The notes: generated by a model not told the origin, from the sequence alone. A stretch of 64,000 nt of DNA from Bedellia somnulentella (GCA_963576735.1 OY755171.1:15004001-15068000), one strand, 5' to 3'. Numbered from the stretch's first letter, positions 10,605 through 22,003 are shown. Numbers and translations: made by a program.

Positions 10605-12390
10605 TATATGACTTTTGGTGCAATATTTGTGAGTATATGTTTTCAGTACGTTTGTAAAAGGTCATTAATATTTATGCAGCCGATGCATGATTTTTGTGTC
10701 CATAGGTATTTTGGTACATACCTAGTTTTACACGTTTCTTGACAACGTACTTTGCCTTCGGAATTCTAAAAAAACAAATCAATTCCATTGACCATGAAAA
10801 CTTGTTCAATTTAAGTTCTCAATTTGCTACACTTTAATGCGTAATCATTTAATAACACAAGTATCCACTAATAGCAATTTATTCAAAATATAATTATAAG
10901 ACCAGCAATAGTAGACCAATAAATTATATCGTGCGTTTTGTTATGTAATTTTTAGTACTTAACCCAGTTTAAGAACTTTACCAGATTAGCTGTGTATTCT
11001 TAATACAGAAAACCAATATCTATTGATCTTTGTAATTACACGTTGTTTCCCACATTTATTGTCGTCACTTTTTATGGTAAACCATTGATTAAAAGTAAAT
11101 AGACATAATAAACTATTGAGGACAAATCATTTTTTGAATTGATAATTACCATATTAATTATCAATTCAACTCTTGCATATATTGTGTGAAATAGTCTCTC
11201 CTTGTTAATAAAATAATCTCCTTGTCTTTCATCATAATAAATAATCATTTTAGGCCGATTGCTTAAAAATCTCACATCATGCAAAATGATAGGCTTAGAA
11301 ATAAGTATAATACGCCCCAGTATGAGGGACGTCGTCACTGTTATTGGTCATTAAACAAAACAGTCGGACAAGGCACGTTTCCTGCGGGTGCGCGGACCGT
11401 CGGGTGAGACGAGATTCGCACGCCCGCACGCCCTCCGATGAGTTTTAATTAAGTCCTGTCACAGGAAGACGTTGTTAATACCATATCTTCCACATCTTGA
11501 TTAAACAATTTGTCAAAACGTATTACCAATTTTAAATAAATTAAAGCCATTTTTCCTCAAACCTGTTCGTGGATCACAAATGACTTGGTCACAAAATAGG
11601 CACGATCAGGAAATCTATTGAAACAGACGAAAAAACCTTCTATTGACTAAAGCAAGCCACGAACAAAAAGTATGAATAAAAAGTTTATGTGTCATCGGTC
11701 GGTAACGTCTCGCGACTAATATGAGGACTGTATCGGATGTGAAAAGACTTGTTGTTTGAGTCGCAAAACACTTTATGCTAAATTGGTTTATGGACATATC
11801 CAATGAGCCTACTGCACACACTGCCCATCAATGTAAGCCGTAAACAATGCTTATCAACTTGTGTATTTTTACGTTTTGCGTTTTTGCAAAATTACATCTG
11901 TTGCTTCGAACCATATTTAGCAGACCGTAGTATGCTATGTTATTTATTAACGACGCTTGTTATAAGACATTAGGTAGAATGCTCATAAATGGTGCAATGC
12001 CCTTTCTTTACATTTTTAAGTTAGTTTAAAGTATCATATGCTTCCAAATTGGTAGTTTTGTCTTTATGTAATAATTATACCTATTTTGATAATAACTGTA
12101 AAGATAATCTGTAACACAGATTCATAGTTAATCTTTGGTCGAATTTTGGTTTTAAAATGGGATTGTGAGTATATAAGTTATTGTTATTCAGAGTTGTTCG
12201 CTGCTGGAAGTTGAGTGAGGAAAGGATTGTAAAATAAAGATTAGGCTCCATGAGATAGTGACTTAAAATTTTGCATGTTAAAATAATACCGAATATTTGT
12301 GAGGTATAAGTGCAACTGAAGAACATTGTTTGCATCATGTAAATATATTTAATTTGATTTAAGATAGCAAACTGTTTAGATTCTTTCGGT
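10605..12390. other. AT-rich unannotated stretch with one GC-rich patch
   Basis: No gene is supported. A GC-rich patch at about 11360-11440 stands out but has no open frame of interest. Confidence 0.35.
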
Positions 12391-12396
12391 CGAGGC

Positions 12397-12555
12397 TACC
12401 AAGGGTATTGAGGGTTTTTAAAGTGATTGTTGGGCAATGTGGCTAACCAAATATATTTTATTTTACAAACTTTGCGCCACTAAACTTCCCAAAATGGGGG
12501 AGGAATTTACAATGGCTAAACTGCCCGTATTTGGGAATTGTAGCCGTGAATAAAC
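12397..12555 (+). repeat. old repA relic
   Basis: Retains TATTGAGGGTTTTTAAAGTG, GGGCAATGTGGCT and, near the end, AATTGTAGCCGTGAAT. Heavily diverged. Confidence 0.4.
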
Positions 12556-13464
12556 GCACAGGTATAGTAATTTACTGAATTTTCTAGTGTCTGCCTCGCA
12601 ATATATAACTATGTTTACTTATAAGTTATAATATAACAGAATTCTAAACAGCTAGAATCATTTGAGAAATAAGTTTAATAGAGCATGGCTTGATTCAAGT
12701 GACAATATTTTATTTATGCTTAGTGGCTTACTGATTTTTATACATCATCATCTGTACAATTAAACTTCCAATTACTGTCTGAAAACGTGATAGGTGTAAA
12801 CATTTCGTTTGTAAGCAATATCTGCGATGGCCGGCTGGCTTGTAATTTCCAAAGAGGCCGGCGGCTAAGCTAAATCACCATAAATACCGAACGAACGTGC
12901 CAACGAAATCAATTTCATCAAAGTATATATTATACAGAGAACTATATTTGCAAATTAAATTCGGACGTTACGTAGATAAAATGATATTTATATTACTAGC
13001 AGGTTATTTATATCCAACTGATTATCGTAAAAGCAAGTACAAGATTCACAGATACATTTATGAGTTTGTTGTCTAGAAAATGAGGCTTCGACTTACTTAG
13101 AGAGTCGTTTTATGTATACTCTTGATAGCTGTTATAAAGCGCCTTATAGAGGCTTTAATTTTGAGAAAACAGTGATTAATTTTCGTTATTTCTGTAAGGG
13201 ATGACTACATGGGCGTACCCAGGATCTGGGTTAGGGGAGGGCAAATATTTTTTTTAAGCCACGTCCCGCGCGCTTGTTTTGCCTTACACACCACACGAAG
13301 ACACCTACCATAAAGTACCACAGACCCCAGCGTGGAGGTGAAATCGGCGCGCCGCGCGGTTTTCAAAAGTGAATGCATATAAATATATTGTAGGTACTTC
13401 TTTCTCCTAGCCTTTTCCCGTTTCTCAGTAGGGGTTGGCTATTCAACCTAGGGGAATTGACGAA
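12556..13464. other. unannotated stretch
   Basis: I see no gene. A patch at about 12825-12870 has GGCCGGC words in near-inverted arrangement (GATGGCCGGC / GAGGCCGGCGG) without clear boundaries. Confidence 0.3.
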
Positions 13465-13478
13465 AGTACCGGTTTTTT
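13465..13478. repeat. repC target-site duplication, left
   Basis: AGTACCGGTTTTTT at 13465-13478 and again at 13824-13837. Confidence 0.85.
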
Positions 13479-13823
13479 AATTTAAATCTTTTTGTTCATG
13501 AAAACCTCATGTGGGGATTATTACTAATAAATAAAGAATAAATAAAGGAAAGAAAAAATTCGACACAGGCGGGGATCGAACCCGCGACTTCGGGTAAACG
13601 CCCCGACGCTCTGCCAACTGAGCTACCGTGTCAATTGGCTGCCAGTGCGAAATTCTTCTATCCTTTATTTCTTTTACACGTTTAAGTAGTGTTTGCGTTT
13701 CCTACCTCCGAATTATTACTAATTCGAAAGGTTAATTCGAAATTCGTTTACCCGAGGTCGCGGGTTCGATCCCCGCCTGTGTCGAAATTTTTCTTTCCTT
13801 TATTTATTCTTTATTTATTAATT
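13479..13823 (-). repeat. repC foldback tRNA-derived SINE, copy 1
   Basis: A 345-bp retroposon flanked by a 14-bp target duplication. On the minus strand, 13632-13562 folds as a full 71-nt cloverleaf: acceptor GACACGG/CCTGTGTC, D-stem GCTC/GAGC, anticodon stem TCGGG/CCCGA and T-stem GCGGG/CCCGC. The anticodon loop lacks T33, so it is tRNA-derived rather than a functional tRNA. The segment 13745-13820 is an inverted copy of 13524-13600, so about half the tRNA-like head and the adjacent AT-rich body occur twice in opposite orientation. Confidence 0.85.
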
Positions 13824-13837
13824 AGTACCGGTTTTTT

Positions 13838-14159
13838 TTTCAAAGTAATGTAAATATATTGTACTGCAAAATAAAATTTTTAATCAATAATAATATAGAG
13901 TAGAGAGGTATACGATATCAAGGGGGAGCAGCTGCCATGCCCTCCTCCCCTCTGGGTACGCGCAGCGATGACTATTATTAATGAGCCGAGCAAGAAGAAG
14001 TCAAGCGAAGCTCTTTTACGCGGGTAGGCCACTTAGAGATGGGTATAAGAAGCTAGATAGTAAGAAGACTGAGGTTTACCCAGCTCAATTCATTTCAAGC
14101 ACAATTTGCATTGAAGTCCTAGTATTATATATGTATAAGCGACATTATTATTTTAAGCC
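13838..14159. other. unannotated stretch
   Basis: Contains a 60-codon frame at 13981-14163 with no recognisable domain, and nothing else of note. Confidence 0.3.
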
Positions 14160-14503
14160 GTGATAGGTCAGTGGGTAGAACACTGCTTATCGGGCAGACG
14201 ATTAATGTTCTAATCCCGGGTCGGGCCTACACCAATTTGTCTTTTCTTAAGACATGTGTGGGGTTAATTTATCATGGTTGTTAACGGTGAGGGAAAACAT
14301 TGTGAGGAAACCAACATGGCTATGTAGTAATTAGTCATGTGGCAGTGTTTTCGTACACAACGACGAAAGGCACGTAAGTAGGTACACTGTCCAAGCAAAA
14401 CGTGGGTACTCTGAACACCAGGTGACAATGTCACGTATGTTCAGAAGTATTATTACCTCTGCCAACCCTTTCGGCGATATTCAGCGTGAACGTTTGCGTC
14501 TTT
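14160..14503 (+). repeat. repB tRNA-derived SINE, full length
   Basis: The head GTGATAGGTCAGTGGGTAGA (A-box) and TGTTCTAATCCCGGG (eroded B-box) is followed by the complete repB body and a CTGCCAACCC 3' end. This copy shows the standard layout: tRNA head, conserved body with GAGGGAAAACAT, TGACAATGTCACGT, short tail. Confidence 0.85.
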
Positions 14504-14790
14504 GAGTATTGAATTATTAAAATTAAACTATGTAGTAAAACGTAAAAATACACTCATCTCATAGCATCAGAAATCTTCCAAATATATTGTGGTTCAAAGG
14601 GCAAACCTAAAATCTATAATCATTTGAAGGTTTAATTTGTATTACATATCGCATAAATAGATATGCTTCACAATAATATGAAAGGACATCATAGATTTAT
14701 TCAAAACATAAATAGGAGACAACAGGGAAACTAATAATGGACAAGTTGCAGTAAAGGGTTATTTTATTACAATAAAAACTTAAACGTACG

Positions 14791-14802
14791 TATATACGTA
14801 TA
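14791..14802. repeat. target-site duplication, left
   Basis: TATATACGTATA at 14791-14802 and again at 15414-15425. The word is partly palindromic, so the exact duplication length is uncertain. Confidence 0.5.
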
Positions 14803-15413
14803 TATGTCGTGGCCATATCGTAGATTTGAACACATCGTGAAATGATCGATCATTTCATGAAATAGTCGTATTTCATGAAATGTTCAACTGTTTATTGGCC
14901 ACATCGTGATGTGGTTTGGGCAGATCAATGATAAGAAATCGTTTCTCGATATGGCCAACTAAACGCGCGGCCTCTTCATGAAATGGTTAAGATTATTTGG
15001 TCATATCGTAAAGTAGTTACATTAATTACCGGTAGAGGCGCTGAAAACGCTTTGTTTATGTATGAAGATGGCGGCCACTGTCAAAAATGTTATTTCTCGC
15101 AGTAAAAAAGTTAATTATTCGCTATTAAGCGAAGAAGAAAGTGATTGCAAAAGAGTTTTCGACGAAAAGGTTCTCGAGTACTTTGCAAATTACGAAAAAA
15201 CTGAGAAATATGTTAAAAAACCGTTGAGTTTGGATCGCATTTCACAGGTCGCCCTATTCTACGATCTGGCCAAGCGTGGATGATTAAATCGTGAAACGTT
15301 GACGATTTTATGATCTGGTCAAATTAAGTTGGCCACATCATGAAATGTGACTATTTCATGAAATGATCGATCATTTCACGATGTGTTCAAATCTACGATA
15401 TGGCCACGACATA
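14803..15413. mobile_element. Young DNA element with 65-bp perfect inverted repeats
   Basis: A 611-bp element. Positions 14803-14867 and 15349-15413 are perfect inverted copies. Each arm contains two palindromes in series (TGATCGATCA and ATTTCATGAAAT). Further TGGCCA-(N)-ATCGTGA-like motifs are scattered just inside both ends, resembling subterminal transposase-binding sites. Long perfect arms with a direct repeat of about 12 bp fit a Mutator-like or unclassified element. It is short for an autonomous element and encodes only a 73-residue frame. Confidence 0.75.
15062..15283 (+). CDS. Small hypothetical ORF inside the young inverted-repeat element
   Basis: A 73-codon frame of mixed, protein-like composition rich in Lys and Glu (key stretches VISRSKKVNYSLL, RVFDEKVLEYF, SLDRISQVALFYDLAKRG). 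I do not recognise a domain. It begins inside an AAGATGGCGGCC word that resembles a YY1/Pho site. It could be the N-terminal remainder of the autonomous parent's protein, left by internal deletion. It could also be chance. Confidence 0.3.
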   Translation: MKMAATVKNVISRSKKVNYSLLSEEESDCKRVFDEKVLEYFANYEKTEKYVKKPLSLDRISQVALFYDLAKRG

Positions 15414-15459
15414 TATATACGTATAGAGTATACGTATATATATACTATACTCTATAAGT

Positions 15460-15710
15460 ACATACATACATACATATACTCACGGCAATAAATCCCTAGA
15501 TGGGGTAGCCAGAGCTAAGGAATCAGAAATTCCTCAGCCACTTTTGGAAAGTTAAGTGGGGAAAAGACGGTAAAATAAAGGTTGTTGGTCTTGGGTCTCC
15601 AACCGCATCGCCCAAAAATCCCTTTAAAGCCCCAATACCGTTAGTCGCCTCTTACGTACACCCGCCGGAAGAATTGGGGTAGTGCTATTCTAAGCCGACA
15701 CTACAAAGCA
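15460..15710 (-). repeat. repA retroposon, full length
   Basis: A minus-strand copy from the (TACA)n tail complement at 15460 to the CCGACACTACA 5' end. Close to consensus. Confidence 0.85.
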
Positions 15711-15931
15711 CATAAGTATATAAGTATAGATACTTATACAGACATATTTATAGAGAGTATTAGAGGGTTGACTGTTCTTATGGACATTTGTTTTGGACCT
15801 CCATATTGACCTAAGGGGCAGTGCTAGGCATGGGTGGCGTTGCAATATTATCCTCATATGCAAAAATAAACGACGGCCCTGCTTGTGCCCTTATTCACCT
15901 TATACTCTATCACCATAAGCAGAAACGGGAA

Positions 15932-16679
15932 GCTGATACTACTCAGCTTATATAAGCTCTGGAGGGCAATTCTCGCAAGTTCGATATCATTACTATCATA
16001 GAAATTATATCAAGTGTTCAATGTCGTGTGCAAAATATCAAAAAGTGAAATATATTTCTATTGATAGATTGAAACTGATTCTCGCACACGGTAGTAATTT
16101 TTCCTTAGACATCAAAGAACGAAGACCGAAATCAATGATCCAAGCGAATGAATTGAATGAAAGGTCAGTTTAACTGTCATCTTAGATATGAAAAGGTCTT
16201 CATATCTGTCAATATTTTTACTCGACATTGGCGAAATAATTGTGGCAAACACAATTGAAGCCACCTAAATAAAAATTGAATATTGAATATGATGAATATT
16301 TTTATATTTTAATAATATAATTAACGTTGATCCAAGTAGATATTATTTACAACTTCTAAGGATATTTGATCTATGATCCATTTAATATATTTACCTACAT
16401 TTTAATTTTCTATCTATATTCAAACAAAATTTGAAAACAAAATGGCTACCGTTCGCACGACATCTTCAAATATCATCATATCGTCTGATCGTGACCACAC
16501 GATATCATCCTTTGATATATATCATCATATCGGCTGGTTTTCAATAGAAAAATATCGATCGGATAGAGTGAGAATAGCTCAAGTCAAATATCGATCGCAA
16601 AATATCACAAAAGTGATAAATATCGAAAGTGATATAAAATCTACCGTGTGAGAATTGCCCTCCTGAGTAGCAGTAGCAG
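15932..16679. mobile_element. Non-autonomous element with GGAGGGCAATTCTCGCA inverted ends
   Basis: GGAGGGCAATTCTCGCA at 15961-15977 recurs inverted at 16647-16663 with one mismatch. Similarity extends outward as TACTCAG, but the left copy has a 14-bp palindromic insertion (CTTATATAAGCTCT). The interior is rich in ATATCG/CGATAT words. No clean target duplication was found, so the boundaries are approximate. The 69-codon frame at 16442-16651 looks like chance. Confidence 0.5.
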
Positions 16680-16954
16680 ATAGTTTAGATTGTCTGATTG
16701 GTTGTAATATTCTCCTAAAAGATGTTAATACGCATAAACATTGTGAAATATAGGTCAAGGCCATGTCGACACAAACTCTGTATCTCTTGCGCTCTTTTAT
16801 ATAAAATTCGAACACGATTAAAAAATGTCGATTTTTTTTTGTTATTTTTTGTATTTTCGAAAAAGAATTTTATTATGTTTTAGGTAGTTGTTTTTCTTTT
16901 AACTCCCACTCCCTGGTGTTTGTGTACTTTTACAATAGTATGTTTGGTTTTTGA

Positions 16955-17050
16955 GATGACTGGGTTAGAGGTTTTTAACTTTTCCCCCACTCAACTGTCA
17001 AAAATATTTTAGTTATTTCGTCTCGTAAGCTCTGGCTACCCCTTTATAGA
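16955..17050 (+). repeat. repA relic
   Basis: Only the 3' half is recognisable: GAGGTTTTTAACTTTTCCCC, CACTCAACT, AAGCTCTGGCTACCCC. Confidence 0.35.
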
Positions 17051-17640
17051 TTTTTTTAATACATTATCTTAATTTTAATAGCATTTTTTTGGAATTAAAA
17101 TGGCAATAACTTAAGAATATACAATAAAGTATTTGGAAGATGAGGATGATAGCTGTGTACACGGGCTAATTAATTTGAGTGAACAATAAGATACAGAATA
17201 GCCAATGGACTTATTTCAGTTGGACTATACGTATAGTATTGTGTGGCAGAGTATTTTGGCCTCGGGCCCCAAATCGTGACAGCCGTTCGTTAGACTAATG
17301 ATGGCATAAAAAGAAAAGTGCTAGCCATTAAGTTTTTAGTGAAATGTTCGATTGTAGTCGGCATCGTCTGCTTTGCATGTCGACCGATGATGAGTGGCGT
17401 CGCTACGGTTCTATTGTCTTCCATTACCATATCAAACTTGCCATTCTTTGCAAATCATTTATTTAATTCAACAAAAACTACATAGCGGTAAAAACACTTC
17501 GTGTTTTTTACAGCAAACGCTTCATGCTAACAGTTTTCATTGCCAGACTCTACTAAAAGGCAAATAAATGACTGATAGAATTCTAACTTATTCAATTCGA
17601 CATTAAAATGATTTTTGTGCCGTGTAAAATGTGGTCAAAC
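17051..17640. other. unannotated stretch
   Basis: No gene is seen. A small perfect hairpin (GTAAAAACAC / GTGTTTTTTAC) lies at about 17490-17511. Confidence 0.3.
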
Positions 17641-17644
17641 CGAT

Positions 17645-17755
17645 TCCTATCATGGAAGTAGCCGCTACGCTAGGCCTGCGTGGGGACCAATCACCCTTTA
17701 CGGGCCGGGCTCGAGCCCCTCAGCGGGGATATACTCGAGCTGTGATAATGATGAA
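17645..17755 (+). repeat. repE SINE 3' fragment
   Basis: GGACCAATCACCCTTTACGG and GCTCGAGCCCCTCAGCGGGG match the 3' half of repE at 32582-32722 and 50105-50402. It ends in TGATAATGATG. Confidence 0.55.
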
Positions 17756-18012
17756 ACTGGTAGTTAGTTCTCATGAGTGATCTCAGATCAATAAAAAATA
17801 ATAAGATACATTTTTTTGGCATTTTTTCATGTATACTGTAGCAAGCGGTTTGTTGCTACGCAAAATCTCGTTGTTTTTATCAAAATATTGATTAAGTAAT
17901 TTTTAAAGTTCAGGGAATGCCTATGCACTGTTCTGATGGTTACATTTCTGGCCTGGCTTGGGATCTGGTCCTCAAAAATTTGATATCTAGATAATTTATC
18001 AAAGTATATACT

Positions 18013-18112
18013 CAATTTTCCAAAAGTGGCTAAGGAATTTCTAATTCCTTAGCTCTGGCTACCCCTTCTAGGGATTTAAAGCCGTGAGTATATGTATGTA
18101 TGTATATATAAA
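18013..18112 (+). repeat. repA 3' fragment
   Basis: The last 95 bp or so of repA with a (TATG)n tail, placed directly before a second copy in the same orientation. Confidence 0.7.
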
Positions 18113-18117
18113 TAGAT

Positions 18118-18335
18118 TGTTGAATGTAGTTTCGGCTTAGAATAGCACTACCCCATTTCTTCCGGTGGGTGTACGTAAGAGGCGACTAACGGTATTACCA
18201 ACAACCTTTATTTTACCATCTGTTCCTTACTCACATTTCCAAAAGTGGCTGAGGAATTTCTAATTCCTTAGCTCTGGCTACCCCTTCTAGGGATTTATAG
18301 CGGTGAGTGTATGTATGTATGTATGTATTGTTGAA
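18118..18335 (+). repeat. repA retroposon with internal deletion
   Basis: Begins TGTAGTTTCGGCTTAGAATA and jumps from CTAACGGTATT straight to ACCAACAACC, losing about 60 bp in the middle. It then continues to a normal (TATG)n tail. With the preceding fragment it forms a short head-to-tail tandem. Confidence 0.75.
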
Positions 18336-18425
18336 TGTAAATGAAGCGCGACAGATTTGTCCGGATCGTACAAAGTGGCGATCGATGGTCTCTGCTACAC
18401 CAAAAGGAACTTATCTCTAGTCTGC
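18336..18425 (+). repeat. LINE repD 3' fragment
   Basis: GTTGAATGTAAATGAAGCG then GGATCGTACAAAGTGGCGAT and GGTCTCTGC match the last coding part of repD, but the terminal block is broken. Confidence 0.45.
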
Positions 18426-18675
18426 ACTATTTATTTATAAGACAATTTCTTATTAGGCATATTAATCTTTTTATCTAGCAAGTGACTTTATTTAGTTTTT
18501 TGCTATTTAATAAGGTTGTTATATAGAATCAGACATTGTAATAGAATCCGTGTAACAGACTATGTTCGTATAAATCTGCTATAAGAATAAATTACTTTTA
18601 TTACTAAGGTTAGGCAAGATTTAGTTCAGTAAATTAAACGTGATCATTAGTATTTTATATCTTGAAAGGAGCAAC

Positions 18676-19012
18676 TTTGATAACTCAGACGTGGACGTGA
18701 GTTCGACTCCTGGGTCGGACCTACAACAATGTGTCTTTTCTAAAGACATATGTGTGGTTAATTTATCATGGCTGTTAACGGTGAGGGAAAACATCTTGAG
18801 GAAACCCACACGACTGAGTTGTACTTAGTCATGTGACAGTATAGTCGTACAAAACGGCGATGGGCCTGCCCCCTATCACGTGAGAACACTGTCCGCGCAA
18901 AACGTAGGTACTCTGAAAACCAGGTGACAAAGTCACGTGATGATCAGAAGTATTAGTACCTCTGCAAACCCCTTCGGGGATATTTAGCGTGAACGTTTAT
19001 GTTATGTTATGT
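18676..19012 (+). repeat. repB SINE, full length
   Basis: The tRNA-like head is eroded at its 5' end, but the B-box GAGTTCGACTCC is clear. The body is complete and the tail is TATGTTATGTTATG. Confidence 0.8.
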
Positions 19013-19039
19013 TTGGTTATTTAACAAGGCTACAATTTA

Positions 19040-19215
19040 ATAATCGTGAGGAAACCATTGCTGTGTTGTACTGAGTCATGAGACCGGACAATGTATAGGT
19101 GCAAAGCAGCGATAGGCTAGATCTTGATCACGTGAATGCGAGCTGTTACGAGTTAAGTGCGAATGACGGGTGAAAAGAATGTCACGTTATGTTCAAGAGT
19201 ATTTACTAATATTTA
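19040..19215 (+). repeat. old repB SINE relic
   Basis: CGTGAGGAAACC, GTTGTACTGAGTCATG, GCGATAGGC and ATCACGTGAA keep the repB order, with strong divergence. Confidence 0.5.
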
Positions 19216-19590
19216 TTTGCCACCCTAACAGCATTAACGATGTGATGGAACATTTCCAAAAGAGTCAGCAGAGACAATCCGTTTATTTAGCAACCATTCA
19301 CACCACAACCGTCCATTGCATCACACCATCTTGAATATATCAAAGGTTCATTCAACGATAGAGCGACAGCAAAAAAATGTATGACATCATTTTTTGCGCG
19401 GATGAGTTTGCGTATCAAATAAATAGGTATGAGAGTATTGTTTGATTCATAACGAAGTAATTAGTTGGTATGGCGCCATGTGCTGCCATGCGGGGGTCAC
19501 ACACACACACACATGTACAACAACGACGATAACCGTGCAGTCGCCTGTCCGTGAGAACAGTATCACGTGGGTATGTTTCTTAATGGTTAG

Positions 19591-19598
19591 CACTAAAT
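19591..19598. repeat. hAT-type target-site duplication, left
   Basis: CACTAAAT at 19591-19598, repeated at 22268-22275. Confidence 0.85.
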
Positions 19599-20595
19599 TA
19601 GAGATGGGATTTTGCCCGGGCATTTTGGGCGGATTGGATTTATGCCCAATAAATGTCCATAAATGCCGAATAAATGTCCATTACTTGGGCAGAAATCTTA
19701 TTTAATTTTAATTTTTAAAATATCATTATTGTAAGAGTGTGGTTGATGTTATTAGTTAAAATCATCATAAAATGTCATATTTTATTTAAAGAATGAATAA
19801 TACTTATAGGGTTCATGATAGGGACCATTAGCATAGAAGTCAATGGGTGCAATCCAACCCGTTTTATGAAGTTTTGCAGACAGAAACGCAAACATTTTTA
19901 AATGCAAGAATCTTATAATACTTTTTATGATAATTCATTAATTTGTTACAATACAATAGGGAAAAATTGTGATACTGTTTTAAACTTTTAATTTAAACAA
20001 ACATTCTGGATGGTCATAGTCCAGATTATGATGATTTTCCACTATAAACGTATGAGAATCTAACCCTATATACGTTGGGCTCGTATCAAGTACAAATCGC
20101 GCGCTCCTCTTGGACACTTTATATAATATAAAGTTGGGTATAATTATATAGAGTTGAGACCAAATTGACATTGACATTCCGCCGGATTCAATCTCGCTAT
20201 TTTGTACCTAGATTTTAAATTGCGTAGAATTCTGACAGCTGCCATTTTTTGACATGTCAGAGGTTATAAATCTTTTTGACCAGGCTCATTTTTTTAATTT
20301 CTATTAAAGTATGAACATACACGTCAACTCATTTTATTTGTTAGAATATAATATATAAATTTTATTATGTTCTACGCTGCAAATGCAAAAAGCGCATTCA
20401 CGGTAAACAGAAAATTTTAAAATATAACAGTAAATAATAAAAAATAATAGCAAATACCGAAAAGAAATGAGCGCATTTGAGTATTCAAAGAAGTCGAATG
20501 ACATGGCATGACAAGACACACGCATAACGACAGCTAAGAGCGACATTGAATAAATAATACAGAGCGAGCGATTTGCTTTACGTTTTACATCCATC

Positions 20596-20835
20596 TACTT
20601 ACGGCTACAAATCCCTAAAAGGGGTAGCCTGCTCTTCTGAATCTTAAAATTCTTTAGCCACTTGGAAGTTAAGTAGAGAAAGATTGTTATATAAATATTT
20701 TTGGTGATGGGTTTCCAACCGCATCGCCCAAAAGTCGCTTAAAAAGCCCCGATACCCTTAGTCGCCTCTTACGATAACCCATGGTAAGAAATGGGGTAGC
20801 GCTATTTTAAACCGGCACTTAGCCGACACAGCAAA
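20596..20835 (-). repeat. repA retroposon inside the hAT-like element
   Basis: A minus-strand copy, 3' end at CTTACGGCTACAAATCCC and 5' end at about 20835, moderately diverged. Confidence 0.7.
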
Positions 20836-20984
20836 AACGTTTACTAAACCTGGACTAACAAAGAAGGTGCCAGCTAAAAAAAAAATAAGGTAATTAAAAT
20901 TGAATTGATATCATGTTCGTAATATTGAAATATTGTATAATATATAAATATTTTTTACTATTGTAAGACACAACTTAACAAAAA

Positions 20985-21115
20985 TCTAGCAGCGGATATA
21001 CGCTCCCGTCGCTCTGCCAACTGAGCTATAGTATCAAGTGATCATGATCACTGGCGCGAAAATTGGTTTTTGCCTGTTTCTTTACATCTTTACTTGTGTC
21101 AACGCCATCTACCGC
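20985..21115 (-). repeat. repC-like tRNA SINE relic
   Basis: GTCGCTCTGCCAACTGAGCT is the complement of a tRNA D-arm/A-box as in repC. The sequence then diverges into a different body (TTACTTGTGTCAACGCCAT). Confidence 0.45.
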
Positions 21116-21626
21116 AAAATTATTACAACCCGGAAATATGCGCCTTTTGCCACGAATAGTTCATGTCCTCTGTCAATATATGACATCAAAATCATTCGTG
21201 TCCGCTGTGGTTTTTTTTTTCATACATTGATGCTCATTGACCTTTACTAATTAAACACGAACTGTTTTTCAGTTTAAAACCCTAATACCTAAGTATTATT
21301 TCATCCCCTTTGAGTATAAAAAGTAGCGTGAACGTGAGTATTTTCACATTTTAAAATTCTGTTAGCGGAATATACCGTTACTACATGATGTTAATAATCT
21401 TGAAAAATAAAAATAAAATATATATTTTTTTTCGCTTAGTTACTTTATAACATTATTCGTTATACTAAAGTTAATATCTTATAGCTACTCTATCGCTTGA
21501 TATAATTGAATGTGTTTTTTTATTATAAGGGTATAAATCGTTATATTATATATATTATAATATATAATATAACGATTATAACGGGTATAAATATTATAAT
21601 CGTTCAAAGTAAAAGTGGGTTAAGAT

Positions 21627-21637
21627 TAAGAATTTAA
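21627..21637. repeat. repB target-site duplication, left
   Basis: TAAGAATTTAA at 21627-21637, repeated at 22004-22014. Confidence 0.8.
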
Positions 21638-22003
21638 CATAACATAAACGTTCACGCCGTTTATCAGAGCCGGTTGGCAGAGCTACCAATGATGAACATC
21701 ACGTGACAGCGCCACTTAGTGTCCAAAGTAGGTACCAATGTTTTGCTTAGACAGTGAACTCACGTGATAGGGGGCAGGCCTATTGCCGTTTTGTACGAAT
21801 ACACTGTCATATGGCTAAGTACAACTCGGCCATGTGGTTTCCTCACGATGTTTTCCCTCACCGTTGACAACCATGATAAATTAACCACACATATGACATT
21901 AGAAAAGACCAATTGGTGTAGCCCCGACCCGGGATTTGAACTCACGACTGTCTGTTTACGGGCGGGCGTTCTACCCATTAGACTATAGATAATGTCGTCT
22001 AAG
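21638..22003 (-). repeat. repB tRNA-derived SINE, full length with TSD
   Basis: A minus-strand copy, tail at 21638 and tRNA-like head ending near 22003, flanked by an 11-bp duplication. The 72- and 74-codon frames through it are shadows of the SINE. Confidence 0.85.

Noticed and set aside
13562..13632. tRNA gene candidate (also 22840-22910)
   Set aside because: All stems pair, but T33 is missing in the anticodon loop and each sits inside a retroposon with target duplications, so these are SINE heads.
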